64,000 nucleotides of DNA from an uncultured Hyphomicrobium sp. (GCA_934555825.1 CAKTFJ010000003.1:232968-296967); one strand, 5' to 3'. Shown: positions 20,197 through 29,759, numbered from the stretch's first letter. Translations and numbers: made by a program. The notes: a model not told the origin generated them from the letters alone.

Positions 20197-20212
20197 CACT
20201 AAAGGCACTGGT

Positions 20213-22525
20213 ATGGATAAGATCAATCGGCGTATCGCAGACGAACTGCGCGTGGACGCGGCCCAGGTGGTGGCGGCCGTCGGCTTGTTGGACGAGGGCG
20301 CGACCGTGCCCTTCATCGCCCGCTACCGTAAGGAAAAGACGGGCGGTCTCGACGACACACAGTTGCGCACGCTGGCCGAACGCCTCGTTTATCTCCGCGA
20401 GCTTGAGGATCGCCGCGCGGCAGTGCTCCGCAGCATCGACGAGCAGGGCAAGCTCACGCCCGAGCTGGCGCACGCCGTGAATGGCGCAATGACGAAGGTC
20501 GAGCTTGAAGACATTTACGCGCCCTACAAGCCGAAGCGGCGCACGAAAGCGCAGATCGCGCGTGAAGCGGGCCTCGAACCGCTGGCGGACGCGTTGCTCG
20601 CGAACCCGTCGCTCGATCCCGTGGCCGAGGCCGAAAAATACATCGCGGCTGACAAGGGCGTCGAAGACCAGAAGGCCGCGCTCGACGGCGCACGCTTCAT
20701 CCTGATCGAGCGCTTTTCCGAAAAGCCCGAAGTTGTGGGCGCCTTGCGCGAATGGGAGTGGAGCGAAGGCACGCTCGCCTCCAAGGTGAAAAAGGGCAAG
20801 GACGCCGAAGGCGCCAAGTTTGCCGACTACTTCGACTTCGGCCAATCCATCAAGGACATGCCGAGCCATCGCGCGCTTGCGCTCTTGCGCGGCGTCAACG
20901 AAGGCATCCTCGACATCGGCCTCGATGTCGAGCACGACGAGACGAAACCGCATCCGGCGGAAGGCAAAATCCGTTCGGCGTTCGGCATCGCGGATAAAGG
21001 CCGGCCGGCCGACGCATGGCTCGGCGAGACGGTTCGTCTTGCATGGAAAGCCCGCCTCGGCCCCTCGATCACATCCGACCTTCTCACGCGCCTCAAGGAG
21101 CGTGCGGACGCGGAAGCCATCGGCGTGTTCTCGTCCAACCTGAAGGATCTTTTGCTCGCTGCCCCCGCTGGCCCGCGCGTGACCATGGGTCTCGACCCCG
21201 GCCTGCGCACCGGCGTCAAGGTCGCGGTGATCGATGCGACCGGCAAACTTGTCGATACGGATACGATCTATCCCCACGAGCCGAAGCGCGATTGGGCGGG
21301 CTCTCTCGCAACGCTGGCAGCGCTCGCCGCCAAGCACAAGGTGGATCTCGTGAGCGTGGGCAACGGCACCGGAAGCCGCGAGACCGACAAGCTCGTCGCT
21401 GAGTTGATGCAGAAGATGCCGCAACTCAAGCTCACCAAAGTGATGGTCTCGGAAGCTGGCGCCTCCGTGTACTCGGCATCCGAGCTTGCCGCGAAGGAGT
21501 TCCCCGATCTCGATGTGTCGCTGCGCGGCGCCGTCTCCATCGCGCGCCGTCTGCAGGACCCGCTGGCGGAACTCGTCAAGATCGAGCCCAAAGCCATTGG
21601 CGTCGGCCAATACCAGCACGACGTCGATCAGAGCGGGCTCGCCCGCTCGCTCGATGCCGTCGTAGAGGACTGCGTGAACTCGGTTGGCGTCGACGTGAAC
21701 ACGGCCTCCGTGCCCCTGCTCACGCGCGTGTCGGGGCTGAACCAGGCGTTGGCGTCGAACATCGTGGCTTTCCGCAACGAGAACGGCGCCTTCAAGACGC
21801 GCGCCGCGCTGAAGAAAGTGCCGCGTCTCGGACCGAAAGCGTTCGAGCAGGCGGCGGGCTTCCTGCGCATCATGGACGGCAAGAACCCTCTCGACGCATC
21901 TGCCGTGCATCCTGAGGCCTACGAGGTCGTGGAGCGCATTTCCGAGAAGACCAAGCGCCCGCTCAAGGAGATGATTGGAGACCGCAGCTTCCTGAAGGCG
22001 CTCCGCCCCGCAGAGTTCGCGGACGCCACCTTCGGCATCCCGACCGTCACCGACATTTTGGCCGAACTCGAAAAGCCCGGCCGAGACCCGCGCCCTGAGT
22101 TCAAGACGGCAACGTTCGCCGATGGCGTCGAGAAAATCTCCGACTTGAAGCTCGGCATGCAACTCGAAGGTACCGTGACCAACGTTGCCGCCTTCGGCGC
22201 GTTCGTGGATGTCGGCGTCCATCAGGACGGGCTCGTGCACATCTCGGAACTCGCGGACCGCTTTGTCAAAGATCCGCGCGAGGTGGTGAAGGTCGGTGAC
22301 GTCGTGCGCGTGCGCGTGAAGGAGGTCGATGTCGCGAGGAAGCGCATTGCTCTCACCATGCGCTCCGGCGAGATTGACCGTAACACTGCTGGCTCGGCCT
22401 CCCGCCGCGAGGAGCGCGCACCGCAAGCCTCGCGCGGCTTCGCCCCGCCGCCGCGCAAGGGCGCCGAAGCTCCCGCCGAAAGCGCGCTCGCTGCAGCCCT
22501 CCGCCGCGCGCAGGAAGGTAAATAG
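20213..22525 (+). CDS. tex: Tex-family RNA-binding transcription accessory protein
   Basis: Tex proteins bind nucleic acid and affect transcription and stress survival. The 770-residue product has the N-terminal helical Tex domain ([16 protein letters not shown]), the YqgF/RNase H-like domain ([17 protein letters not shown]), a helix-hairpin-helix pair ([19 protein letters not shown], then [18 protein letters not shown]) and a C-terminal S1 domain (about 640-715; [20 protein letters not shown]). A tail rich in Arg, Ala and Pro follows. Length and order match the family. It has AAGG upstream of its ATG and follows rmuC. Confidence 0.95.
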   Translation: MDKINRRIADELRVDAAQVVAAVGLLDEGATVPFIARYRKEKTGGLDDTQLRTLAERLVYLRELEDRRAAVLRSIDEQGKLTPELAHAVNGAMTKVELEDIYAPYKPKRRTKAQIAREAGLEPLADALLANPSLDPVAEAEKYIAADKGVEDQKAALDGARFILIERFSEKPEVVGALREWEWSEGTLASKVKKGKDAEGAKFADYFDFGQSIKDMPSHRALALLRGVNEGILDIGLDVEHDETKPHPAEGKIRSAFGIADKGRPADAWLGETVRLAWKARLGPSITSDLLTRLKERADAEAIGVFSSNLKDLLLAAPAGPRVTMGLDPGLRTGVKVAVIDATGKLVDTDTIYPHEPKRDWAGSLATLAALAAKHKVDLVSVGNGTGSRETDKLVAELMQKMPQLKLTKVMVSEAGASVYSASELAAKEFPDLDVSLRGAVSIARRLQDPLAELVKIEPKAIGVGQYQHDVDQSGLARSLDAVVEDCVNSVGVDVNTASVPLLTRVSGLNQALASNIVAFRNENGAFKTRAALKKVPRLGPKAFEQAAGFLRIMDGKNPLDASAVHPEAYEVVERISEKTKRPLKEMIGDRSFLKALRPAEFADATFGIPTVTDILAELEKPGRDPRPEFKTATFADGVEKISDLKLGMQLEGTVTNVAAFGAFVDVGVHQDGLVHISELADRFVKDPREVVKVGDVVRVRVKEVDVARKRIALTMRSGEIDRNTAGSASRREERAPQASRGFAPPPRKGAEAPAESALAAALRRAQEGK

Positions 22526-22569
22526 GAGCCGCTCCCGACAGTAAGCGTTGAACGCGTGTCAGTTTTCGC

Positions 22570-22601
22570 GGCCGGTTTGTCTGGAAAGAGACAGGCCGGC
22601 C
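22570..22601 (+). terminator. Probable terminator hairpin after tex
   Basis: A 13-bp inverted repeat (22570-22582 with 22589-22601, two G-T wobble pairs, loop of six) lies 45 bases after the tex stop. It has no clear U-run, so it may be a weak terminator or an mRNA 3' end stabiliser. Confidence 0.45.
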
Positions 22602-22741
22602 GTCACGCTTTCGTCATATAAATTGCAGAGCGCCTTGGCCCTTTACATCACAGGCTCAAGGCCCTAAATGCGTGCCACGCACGGCGGATACGCTTCGCAC
22701 GGCGCTTCTTTTCCAACCCATGTTGGTGGAGGTCCTGTGAG

Positions 22742-23929
22742 ATGGAGCGATACAATTCTGCGGCCGAACTTGTCGCCGCCCGTAAGCCGGAGCGCCCCGT
22801 TCTTTGCGCCCGTCCCCATGCCGCCGGCCGCGCCGCGCGCTGGTTCCTCGAAAATTTCGAGGGCGACGTGGCGTATGCCTACAAGGCAAACAGCTCGGTC
22901 TTTCTGATCGGCGCGCTCTACGGCGCGGGTATCCGTCATTTCGACGTGGCTTCGCTTCCCGAGATTGAGGATGCCGCGACGATCCCCGGTGCAAACCTGC
23001 ATTTCATGCATCCCGTGAAGTCGCGCGAAGCCATTCGCCGCGCCTATCACGAGCACGGAGTGAGGAGCTTCGCGCTCGACAGCGAAGATGAGCTCCGCAA
23101 GATCGTGGAGGAGACGTCGGACACGTCCGGCCCCGCCCGCGATCTCGCACTGTTCGTTCGCATCGCCGTGCCGGCGATCAACAGCCGCATCCCGCTGGAG
23201 CGAAAGTTCGGCACCGGCGGCCAGTTGGCTGCGCGCCTGCTCGTCGAGGCGCGTCAGGTCGCGGGCGAACTGGGCATCACCTTCCACGTCGGCTCGCAGA
23301 CCATGACCCCGGATGCCTACATTAATGCGCTCGGCGAAGTTCAGCGCCTGATCGGCATGGCGGGCGTCGTCGTCGACCGCCTCGACGTCGGGGGTGGATT
23401 CCCGTCCGTCTATCCGAATATGCAGCCGGCGCCGCTCGCACGCTTCCTTTCGGCCATCGAGGAAGGCGTCGACAAGCTGCCCGTGCGCGAGAACGTGCGC
23501 CTCATGTGCGAGCCCGGCCGCGCCCTCGTGGCGGAGGCCGAGAGTGTCGTCGTGCGCGTCGAGGCGCGCCGCGGCAACGATCTCTTCATCAACGACGGCG
23601 GCTATGGCGTGCTGTTCGATGCGGCACATCTTGGCTGGATCTATCCCGCGCGCCTCGTCAGCCGCGACATCGGCCCGAGCGAGCCGCTGGTTCCGTTCGA
23701 ACTGTGGGGCCCGACCTGCGATTCGATCGACCACATGAAGGGGCCGTTCCTTCTGCCGGCATCCATCCGCGAGGGCGACTACCTCGAAATCGGCAACGTC
23801 GGTGCTTACGGACGCGCCATCGCGGGCGATTTCAACGGCTACGGACGTTACGAGGAGGCGATCCTCGACGACGAGCCGATGATGACGCTCTACGCCGACG
23901 CTGAAACGCCGGCCGCGCTGCTGCGCTGA
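22742..23929 (+). CDS. PLP-dependent ornithine/lysine-type decarboxylase (fold III)
   Basis: The 395-residue protein belongs to the alanine-racemase-fold decarboxylases (ornithine, lysine, diaminopimelate and carboxynorspermidine). The PLP lysine is Lys48 in AYAYKANSS. HVGSQ (182-186), GGGFP (217-221) and EPGR (257-260) bind the cofactor phosphate. Cys326 in WGPTCDSID is the active-site cysteine from the partner subunit. Length and the GPTCDSID motif fit the eukaryote-like ornithine decarboxylases common in alphaproteobacteria, so putrescine synthesis is most likely. Diaminopimelate decarboxylase is a less likely option. The ATG follows GGAGG at 9 bases. Confidence 0.85.
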   Translation: MERYNSAAELVAARKPERPVLCARPHAAGRAARWFLENFEGDVAYAYKANSSVFLIGALYGAGIRHFDVASLPEIEDAATIPGANLHFMHPVKSREAIRRAYHEHGVRSFALDSEDELRKIVEETSDTSGPARDLALFVRIAVPAINSRIPLERKFGTGGQLAARLLVEARQVAGELGITFHVGSQTMTPDAYINALGEVQRLIGMAGVVVDRLDVGGGFPSVYPNMQPAPLARFLSAIEEGVDKLPVRENVRLMCEPGRALVAEAESVVVRVEARRGNDLFINDGGYGVLFDAAHLGWIYPARLVSRDIGPSEPLVPFELWGPTCDSIDHMKGPFLLPASIREGDYLEIGNVGAYGRAIAGDFNGYGRYEEAILDDEPMMTLYADAETPAALLR

Positions 23930-24040
23930 GCTTTCATCGCCTACGCAACTCTTCCGCGATTCTGAGCATAACTCTTGTCCCGCCGGTTGCTGACGATCGG
24001 GAATCGGATAGCTCGGATGTGCTCTTTGCGGGGGACATCC

Positions 24041-24211
24041 ATGGACATGCAATCCGCGTTTCAGCGTATTCGGCGTGCGCTTGAAGACTTCAACGTGGAG
24101 ATTGAGCGCGCGCGTGCGGAGCAGGCGATCAGCCAGAACCAGATCGCATCGGTCGAATACGAACTCGACCAGATGAAAAAGCTCATCGCCGAAAGCGCGC
24201 TCGCGGAGTGA
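24041..24211 (+). CDS. Small helical protein of unknown function
   Basis: A 56-residue reading frame starts at the ATG at 24041, preceded by GGGGA at about 6 bases. The product is nearly all helix-forming with a heptad-like pattern (ALEDFNVEIERARAEQAISQ and EYELDQMKKLIAES), suggesting a short coiled coil. I do not recognise the family. Another Met two codons on is also possible. Confidence 0.55.
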   Translation: MDMQSAFQRIRRALEDFNVEIERARAEQAISQNQIASVEYELDQMKKLIAESALAE

Positions 24212-24257
24212 GGCCGGCGCCGCCGAACGAGTTGCGCTGACCGCGGAGGCGTCAGTC

Positions 24258-24458
24258 TCAGGTATCGAGATACTTGGCGAGCACGTCGGTCGCTGGCAGG
24301 GCCGGTTTGGCTTCGGAACCGTCCGTCTCGCCGAACAGACGCTCAGCCTCGTCCGGATCGGTATCGAGATGGTCCATCAGCGCGCTCGCGAGCGCCTGGC
24401 GCTCCTCCGGAGGAAGGCGCAGGGCTGTAAGCAGTATGGCTTTGACGCGGTCGTTCAT
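24258..24458 (-). CDS. Addiction-module-type small protein, no partner seen
   Basis: The 66-residue product from the ATG at 24458 (GAGG at 7 bases) has the pattern LRLPPEERQALASALMDHLD. This resembles the putative addiction module component family, which usually precedes a RelE/ParE-like toxin. No toxin-like frame lies on either side, so it is an orphan or a false family match. The frame is open upstream through a three-copy 15-base repeat, and an upstream start would give a tail of SRQPE repeats. Confidence 0.55.
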   Translation of the reverse strand: MNDRVKAILLTALRLPPEERQALASALMDHLDTDPDEAERLFGETDGSEAKPALPATDVLAKYLDT

Positions 24459-24465
24459 CGGCTGC

Positions 24466-24510
24466 CTCGACGCAGGCTGTCTCGACTCAGGCTGTCTCGA
24501 CTCAGGCCGT
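24466..24510. repeat. Three tandem 15-bp repeats
   Basis: Three copies of CTCGACTCAGGCTGT-like units lie at 24466-24480, 24481-24495 and 24496-24510, each differing by one or two bases. They lie just upstream of the start of the small minus-strand gene. The unit length is a multiple of three, so copy changes would keep the frame if an upstream start is used. Confidence 0.85.
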
Positions 24511-24571
24511 GGGCGCAAGAACGCGCCGATTAGACCGGATGTCAGGTGCCGGATCAATTCCCAAAAGAAAT

Positions 24572-24600
24572 GCGGCCGCCCGGCGATTCCGGGCGGCCGC
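24572..24600 (-). terminator. Terminator of the secreted-protein gene
   Basis: A perfect 12-bp GC-rich inverted repeat (24572-24583 and 24589-24600, loop CGATT) lies 39 bases past the stop of the gene at 24639. On the minus-strand message it is followed by the U-rich AUUUCUUUU. Confidence 0.75.
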
Positions 24601-24638
24601 GTCGTGATGCACCTGCAAAAGCGTGCTGGGAGAAAGGG

Positions 24639-25097
24639 TCAGAGAATGTCGAACCTGTTCTCGAGCGGCTTACCGTTGGGCCAGAATGGAGAATCTTCGC
24701 TCTTGTCGAGCTTCTTGTCGCCATCGTCGTCACGATAGAGTGAGGCCCATAGCGTCGAGCCGCTTTCGAGCTGCTGGTCGAGTTCGACCGTAACGTTGTG
24801 ATGGTAGCCCGCTTCAAGCGGCACATAACCCAGCACGTCGTCCGTGGCCTTGCCCTCGTCGTCACTTCCGTAAATGGCCACGTAGCCGTCATGCGGCAGG
24901 CGAACGAAGCTGAAGCGAACCTCTTTGCTGCCCGCCTTCTGGTCGAAGACGATCACCGAAGGATCGAACTCGTCGCTTGCGACATCGGGTACGCCAGGCG
25001 CCTGCGTCGCGGCCATCGCCTGCATGGCGAGGAAGGGCGCAAGAACGAGTGCGGCTGCGCTGACCGAAAGTCGGGACATGGGAGAGTAGTGTCTCAT
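24639..25097 (-). CDS. Secreted DUF7282-like protein with acidic loop
   Basis: The 152-residue product has a signal peptide (cut near AMAATQ, about residue 30). A beta-rich domain follows, with VRFSFVRLPHDGYVAIYGSD and a GYHHNVTVELDQ strand, similar to what I know of the DUF7282 pattern. The segment DDDGDKKLDKSE resembles an EF-hand-type calcium loop, with Asp at positions 1, 3 and 5 and Glu at 12. No helices flank it clearly, so calcium binding is only possible. The ATG at 25097 has AGAGGAAAG upstream. Confidence 0.6.
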   Translation of the reverse strand: MRHYSPMSRLSVSAAALVLAPFLAMQAMAATQAPGVPDVASDEFDPSVIVFDQKAGSKEVRFSFVRLPHDGYVAIYGSDDEGKATDDVLGYVPLEAGYHHNVTVELDQQLESGSTLWASLYRDDDGDKKLDKSEDSPFWPNGKPLENRFDIL

Positions 25098-25465
25098 GGA
25101 GCTTTCCTCTTCTGTTTATGTGCGCCGATGGGGGAAATGTCGGCGTCCTGGCAAAAGAACGCCACGTGGAGGCCAGGGCTCCTTCACATCCGCTCACGTC
25201 AAGTTGAGGTGGCGTGACCGGAGCCGGCGCATCCCTAAGGAACAGCCCTTAGAACGCGACATCGCTCAGCGCGGGAACGTGACGCGCCGTGTATTTCTCC
25301 GGCCGAGCGGGTCCGAACCGATGCGGCGCTCTCACGGCGATGCATAAGCTAATCTGAACTTCTTCGTTCCGGCCCGCAGTGACGCGTGCAACGCTCCCCT
25401 CGCAATCATGTCCACCGCCAACGAACGGCGCTTTGGTGCCGTGGCGCGATTCGAGATGTCCTTCC
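25098..25465. other. Divergent spacer before cysK, no gene seen
   Basis: This 368-base region lies between the minus-strand secreted protein and cysK. I see no supported reading frame. A small hairpin (CTAAGG at 25235-25240 with CCTTAG at 25247-25252) is the only clear symmetry. The promoters of both genes must lie here, but none is convincing by eye. Confidence 0.5.
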
Positions 25466-26455
25466 ATGAATGAAATCACCGATCTGAAAACGCTCTCCGC
25501 GACACCCGCGTGGGGACGCGGACGCGTGTATGACAGCCTCACGGAAACGATCGGGAACACGCCGCTCGTGAAGCTGAACCGTCTGCAGAAAGCGGCGGAC
25601 ATACACGGCAACATCCTGCTCAAGCTCGAGTTCTTCAATCCGCTGTCGTCGGTGAAGGACCGTATCGGTGTTGCGATGATCGACGCGCTCGAAGCGAGCG
25701 GAGACATCACGCCGGCGAAAACCACGCTGATCGAGCCGACCTCCGGCAACACCGGCATCGGCCTTGCGTTTGTGGCCGCGGCGCGCGGGTATCGCCTGAT
25801 CCTCGTGATGCCGGAATCGATGTCGGTCGAGCGGCGCAAGATCCTGCGCCACCTCGGCGCCGAACTCGAGCTCACCCCCGCGCCTGCAGGCATGGGCGGC
25901 GCAATCGCGAAGGCGCAGGAGCTGTTGGACTCGATCCCCGGCTCCGTCAGCCCGAGCCAGTTCGAAAACCCGGCAAACCCGCTCGTGCATGAGCGCACCA
26001 CGGCCGAGGAGATCTGGCGCGACACCGGCGGCGAGGTCGATGCGATCGTCGTGGGTGTCGGCACCGGCGGAACCTTGACCGGCGTCGGACGCGTTCTGAA
26101 AGCACGCAAGCCCGATATCAAAGTGATCGCCGTCGAGCCCGAGGCAAGCCCCGTTCTGTCGGGCGGCGAAAAGGGACCGCACAAGATTCAGGGCATCGGC
26201 GCGGGCTTCGTTCCTGCCGTGCTCGACCAGAGCCTGATCGACGAAGTGATCACCGTCCCGAACGACAAGGCGTTCGAGTACGCCCGCCATCTTGCCCACG
26301 TCGAAGGCATCCCCGGCGGCATCTCGACCGGCGCCAATGTGTTTGCATCGATCATTGTCGCGGGCCGCGAGGCCTTCGCGGGCAAGAACATCGTCACCTT
26401 CGCCCCATCCTCGGCCGAGCGGTACTTCTCGAGCGATCTCTTCGGCCAGTCGTAA
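25466..26455 (+). CDS. cysK: Cysteine synthase (O-acetylserine sulfhydrylase)
   Basis: CysK makes cysteine from O-acetylserine and sulfide with PLP. The 329-residue product from the ATG at 25466 has the PLP lysine in NPLSSVKDR (Lys64), the substrate loop TSGNTG (92-97) and the PLP phosphate loop VGTGGTLTG. The C-terminus lacks any CBS pair, so it is CysK or CysM rather than cystathionine beta-synthase. It converges on the cysteine desulfurase and encapsulin genes, separated by a shared terminator. With the serine acetyltransferase at 29809 it completes cysteine synthesis within the island. Confidence 0.95.
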   Translation: MNEITDLKTLSATPAWGRGRVYDSLTETIGNTPLVKLNRLQKAADIHGNILLKLEFFNPLSSVKDRIGVAMIDALEASGDITPAKTTLIEPTSGNTGIGLAFVAAARGYRLILVMPESMSVERRKILRHLGAELELTPAPAGMGGAIAKAQELLDSIPGSVSPSQFENPANPLVHERTTAEEIWRDTGGEVDAIVVGVGTGGTLTGVGRVLKARKPDIKVIAVEPEASPVLSGGEKGPHKIQGIGAGFVPAVLDQSLIDEVITVPNDKAFEYARHLAHVEGIPGGISTGANVFASIIVAGREAFAGKNIVTFAPSSAERYFSSDLFGQS

Positions 26456-26490
26456 CCACGCCCTGTCTCGAACATCGTGTCCCAAAGAAA

Positions 26491-26523
26491 ACGGGGCGGT
26501 CAGCGCAATGCTGGCCGCCCCGT
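26491..26523. terminator. Bidirectional terminator between cysK and the desulfurase
   Basis: A 14-bp inverted repeat with one G-T pair (26491-26504 and 26510-26523, loop GCAAT) lies between the convergent stops. It is followed by TTGTTTGT on the plus strand and by TTTTCTTT on the minus strand, so it can serve both transcripts. Confidence 0.85.
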
Positions 26524-26545
26524 TTGTTTGTAGCGCACGCTCGCC

Positions 26546-28816
26546 TTACGAACGCACGAGGCCCGTTTCTGCCTGGATGTCCTTCAACGCCGAGACGAGC
26601 ACGTCGATCTCGCCGCAGGTATTGTAGAAGGCGAACGACGGCCGCACGGTCGTCTCCTGGCCGAAGCGGCGCAGGATCGGCTGTGCGCAGTGATGGCCGG
26701 AGCGTACGGCAATGCCGTACTTGTTGAGCCGCGATCCCACCTCTTCACTCGGAACGCCCTTGATCACGAGCGAAATGACGCTCGCTTTCTCGGGGGCCGT
26801 CCCGATGATCCGAAGGTTCGGGATCTGCAACAGCCGCTCCGTCGCGTACACGAGCAGCGAATGCTCGTAGCGCGCGATGTTCTCCATCCCGATACGCTCG
26901 ACGTAGTCGATGGCCGCACCGAGACCGACAGCATCCGCGATGTTGCCCGTGCCGGCTTCGAACCGCTGGGGAGACGCGTGGATCTCTGTCCGCTCGTAGG
27001 TCACGTCACGGATCATGTTGCCGCCGGATTGATACGGCGGCAGGCTGTCCATGAGCGCCTTCTTCGCGTAGAGCGCGCCGATGCCGGTAGGTGCGAAGAT
27101 CTTGTGCCCCGAGAACACGAAGAAATCGGCGTCCAGCTCCTGGACGTTCACCTTCATGTGCGAGACGGACTGCGCGCCGTCAACCAGCACCTTAGCGCCC
27201 ACCCGATGCGCCATTTCGACGATTGCCTTTGCGGGCGTGATCGTGCCGAGCGCGTTCGAGACCTGCGTAAAGGCAACGAGCTTCGTCTTGTTGGTCAGAA
27301 GCTTGTTGAACTCGTCGAGCAGGAGCGCACCGTGATCGTCGACGGGCGCGACGCGAAGCTTCGCTCCCTTAGCGAGACACAGGAGCTGCCAGGGAACGAC
27401 GTTGGCATGGTGCTCGAGGTTGGTAATGACGATCTCATCGCCCGGGCCGATGTGCTGTTGCCCATACGTTGCCGCAACGAGGTTGATCGCTTCGGTTGCG
27501 CCTCGCGTGAAGATGATCTCGTCCGGACCGCTCGCCCCAAGGAAGCGCGCGACTTTCTGCCGGGCGCCTTCGTAGGCATCCGTCGAGCGAGCGGCCAACT
27601 CGTGCGCGGCCCGATGGATGTTCGAGTTCTCGTGCTCATAGAAGTACGAGATGCGATCGATGACCGATTTCGGCTTCTGTGTCGTCGCCGCATTGTCGAA
27701 CCAGATCAGCGGCCGGCCGTTCACGGTTTCCGACAGGATCGGAAAATCCCGGCGGATGGCGTGAATGTCGAAGGCCGGATGTGCGGATTGAAGTTCCGAC
27801 TGATGGAACGGCGCTGCGCCCGCACCTGAAACGTGCGCCTGCCCGGGAACGGAGACACCGTCCAGGAAGTAGAGGCCCGTATCCGTCGGCAGCCCAGGAA
27901 CGGCCGGAACGGCAAGCGTCGACACGGCGAGGGGCGCAAGAAGCGCATCCAGCTCCTTCTGAAACGGGATCTCGATCGGGTAACCGCCAAGGCCGCCGAT
28001 GCCGCCAGACGGTGGCGTCGAAATGCCCGACGTATCGACGAGAACCGGCGCAGGCGGATTCGCTGGAGGCGGCTGAGGAGGCGCGGGCTGATCCGCACCG
28101 GTTTGCGCCCCGCCCACCGTTGTTCCGCCACCTGCATCAGACGGCGGCGTGCTGATCGTGCCGGCGTGGTTCAGCGCGCTTCCGGTATCGATGACACTCG
28201 GTAGCGACGGATGAGCGCCGTTGATCAGCGGCTGCAACGCGAGCGCGTCCAGCGGGTCTGTCGCCGGTATCGAAGTGGCGGTCGATCCCGTGGGAAGGGC
28301 GGTTCCAGCCGATACGCCCGTTGCGGCCGACGAAAGTCCCGGAACGGAATCCGCTCCTGGCAATGTGACGACGGACGGCGAGATGCCGATCCCCGGCGCG
28401 GATGGCGACACTGTGCCATACGACGGCAGAGACGGCACGCTCGGGCCGGCCGGCACCTGTGTCCCGGTGAGGTCCACGACCGAAAACGCGGTCGGGGCTA
28501 CTGGGACAGGGGAGGGTGCAGACGGAGCCTCGGACGTTGCCGCGACCGGATTGGGAACCGCTCCTGCCACGCCGGTGGGGCTCGCACCGATACCGCCGAG
28601 AGAAGGTCCCGCAACCGTCGGCGCCTCGGGTGAGGGGAATGACGGCAGAGGCTCGCCCGGCACTGCGGCGAAGTACGCGTTGGCCATGCGGGTCAGAAAA
28701 TCGGGATCGGGCAAGCCGGGGGGTGGAAGACCACCCCCGCTCTGGCTCCCCGCCGCAGCGGCAAGCGCGTCAAGGTCTGTCGGACCCTGAGGCAATCCAA
28801 GATTAGCTGTAGACAT
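26546..28816 (-). CDS. Cysteine desulfurase with long N-terminal encapsulin-targeting domain
   Basis: The 756-residue protein joins a SufS-type cysteine desulfurase (about 349-756) to a 348-residue Pro/Gly/Ala/Ser/Thr-rich, probably disordered N-terminal domain. The enzyme part has TRGATEAINLVA, the PLP lysine in FSGHK (about Lys572) and the catalytic cysteine in RSGHHCAQP (about Cys710), so it should make alanine and an enzyme persulfide from cysteine. In the N-terminal domain the more ordered stretches PDPDFLTRMANAYFAAVPG (about 36-54), FQKELDALLAPL (about 285-296) and LYFLDGVSVPG (about 315-325) are candidate shell-binding motifs. Family 2A encapsulins carry exactly this type of desulfurase as cargo. 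The ATG at 28816 overlaps the encapsulin stop by 14 bases and follows GAGGTGG. Confidence 0.93.
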   Translation of the reverse strand: MSTANLGLPQGPTDLDALAAAAGSQSGGGLPPPGLPDPDFLTRMANAYFAAVPGEPLPSFPSPEAPTVAGPSLGGIGASPTGVAGAVPNPVAATSEAPSAPSPVPVAPTAFSVVDLTGTQVPAGPSVPSLPSYGTVSPSAPGIGISPSVVTLPGADSVPGLSSAATGVSAGTALPTGSTATSIPATDPLDALALQPLINGAHPSLPSVIDTGSALNHAGTISTPPSDAGGGTTVGGAQTGADQPAPPQPPPANPPAPVLVDTSGISTPPSGGIGGLGGYPIEIPFQKELDALLAPLAVSTLAVPAVPGLPTDTGLYFLDGVSVPGQAHVSGAGAAPFHQSELQSAHPAFDIHAIRRDFPILSETVNGRPLIWFDNAATTQKPKSVIDRISYFYEHENSNIHRAAHELAARSTDAYEGARQKVARFLGASGPDEIIFTRGATEAINLVAATYGQQHIGPGDEIVITNLEHHANVVPWQLLCLAKGAKLRVAPVDDHGALLLDEFNKLLTNKTKLVAFTQVSNALGTITPAKAIVEMAHRVGAKVLVDGAQSVSHMKVNVQELDADFFVFSGHKIFAPTGIGALYAKKALMDSLPPYQSGGNMIRDVTYERTEIHASPQRFEAGTGNIADAVGLGAAIDYVERIGMENIARYEHSLLVYATERLLQIPNLRIIGTAPEKASVISLVIKGVPSEEVGSRLNKYGIAVRSGHHCAQPILRRFGQETTVRPSFAFYNTCGEIDVLVSALKDIQAETGLVRS

Positions 28817-29714
28817 GATACTTGCCCACCTCGACGCCTTCCAGAACACCGAGCGCATCGTCCGTCAGCACGGCGAGCGAGCAGTAGAGCGAGACGAGGT
28901 AGGAGGCGATCGCCTGATCGTTGATCCCCATGAAGCGGACCGACAGCCCCTTCGAGAGTTCTCCGGGAAGGCCGGGCTGGAAGAGACCGACCACGCCCTG
29001 CTTGGCTTCGCCGGTGCGGATCAGGAGGATGTTGGTCTTGCCGCCCTTCACTTCGAGCTTGTCGGAAGGAATGAGCGGGATGCCGCGCCAGGTAAGGAAC
29101 GGCGAGCCGAACAGCGTGACGGTCGGCGGGGGAACGCCGCGGCGCGTACATTCACGGCCGAATGCGGCAATTGCCTGCGGATGGGCCAGGAAGAAGGCAG
29201 GCTCTTTCCAGACCTTGCTGATCAGTTCGTCGAGATCGTCGGGCGTCGGCGCGCCACCGCGAGTCTTGATCTTCTGAGAAGCGGCTGCATGCGCGAGCAG
29301 GCCGTACTCCTTGTTGTTGATGAGCTCGCTCTCCTGGCGCTCCTTCACCGTCTCGATCGTCAAGCGAAGCTGCTCTTTGATCTGGTTATGCGGCACGCTG
29401 TAGAGGTCCGAGACGCGCGTATGAACGTCGAGAACGGTCTGCACGGCGCTCAGGAGATACTCGCGCGGATTGTCGATGTAATCGACGTAGGTCTGGGGCA
29501 GCACGCGCTCGTCACGCAGCGAGCAGGCCACCTCGACGCTGTCGGCGTCCTTGACCTTGTTGACGCGGTAGATGCCTGCCTCGACCGGAACCCAATTCAG
29601 GAAGTGCACCAGCCAACGCGGCGTGATGCTCGACATCTGCGGGACAGTCTTCGTGGCATTGGCGAGTTGCCGGGCTGAAATATCGCCAAGAGCTGTTTGC
29701 TTATCGTCTGCCAT
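28803..29714 (-). CDS. Family 2A encapsulin shell protein (SrpI-type)
   Basis: The 303-residue product matches the HK97-fold shell proteins of family 2A encapsulins (SrpI type of Synechococcus). It has an N-terminal arm with ARQLANATKTVPQ and RWLVHFLNWVPVEAGIYRVN, a middle helical region with QIKEQLRLTIETVKERQE, and the segments RGGAPTPDDLDELISKVWKE, TLFGSPFLTWRGIPLIPSDK and the C-terminal YLVSLYCSLAVLTDDALGVL. No cyclic-nucleotide-binding domain is inserted, which argues for 2A rather than 2B. Family members form 60-subunit compartments holding cysteine desulfurase, which is encoded by the overlapping next gene. A predicted promoter with an inverted repeat lies immediately upstream. Confidence 0.93.
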   Translation of the reverse strand: MADDKQTALGDISARQLANATKTVPQMSSITPRWLVHFLNWVPVEAGIYRVNKVKDADSVEVACSLRDERVLPQTYVDYIDNPREYLLSAVQTVLDVHTRVSDLYSVPHNQIKEQLRLTIETVKERQESELINNKEYGLLAHAAASQKIKTRGGAPTPDDLDELISKVWKEPAFFLAHPQAIAAFGRECTRRGVPPPTVTLFGSPFLTWRGIPLIPSDKLEVKGGKTNILLIRTGEAKQGVVGLFQPGLPGELSKGLSVRFMGINDQAIASYLVSLYCSLAVLTDDALGVLEGVEVGKYHVYS

Positions 29715-29730
29715 GTTCGACCCAAATTCT

Positions 29731-29759
29731 GTTATAATGGAGAATATTACTACCGTGAA
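29731..29759 (-). promoter_or_regulatory. Predicted sigma-70-type promoter of the encapsulin operon
   Basis: On the minus strand TTCACG (complement at 29754-29759) and TATAAC (complement at 29731-29736) are separated by exactly 17 bases. They match four and five of six consensus positions. Transcription would start about 10 bases before the encapsulin ATG, giving a very short leader. The region is clearly AT-rich against the GC-rich surroundings. Confidence 0.6.

Noticed and set aside
20120..22426. 768-residue minus-strand frame opposite tex
   Set aside because: The plus strand encodes Tex with all domains; the antisense product is low-complexity His/Arg/Leu-rich and matches nothing.
25249..26485. 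Minus-strand frames opposite cysK
   Set aside because: CysK is unmistakable on the plus strand, and these frames have no family pattern.
29733..29738. Perfect TATAAT on the plus strand inside the encapsulin promoter
   Set aside because: No -35 box lies 16-18 bases upstream on the plus strand, and no gene would be read by it.
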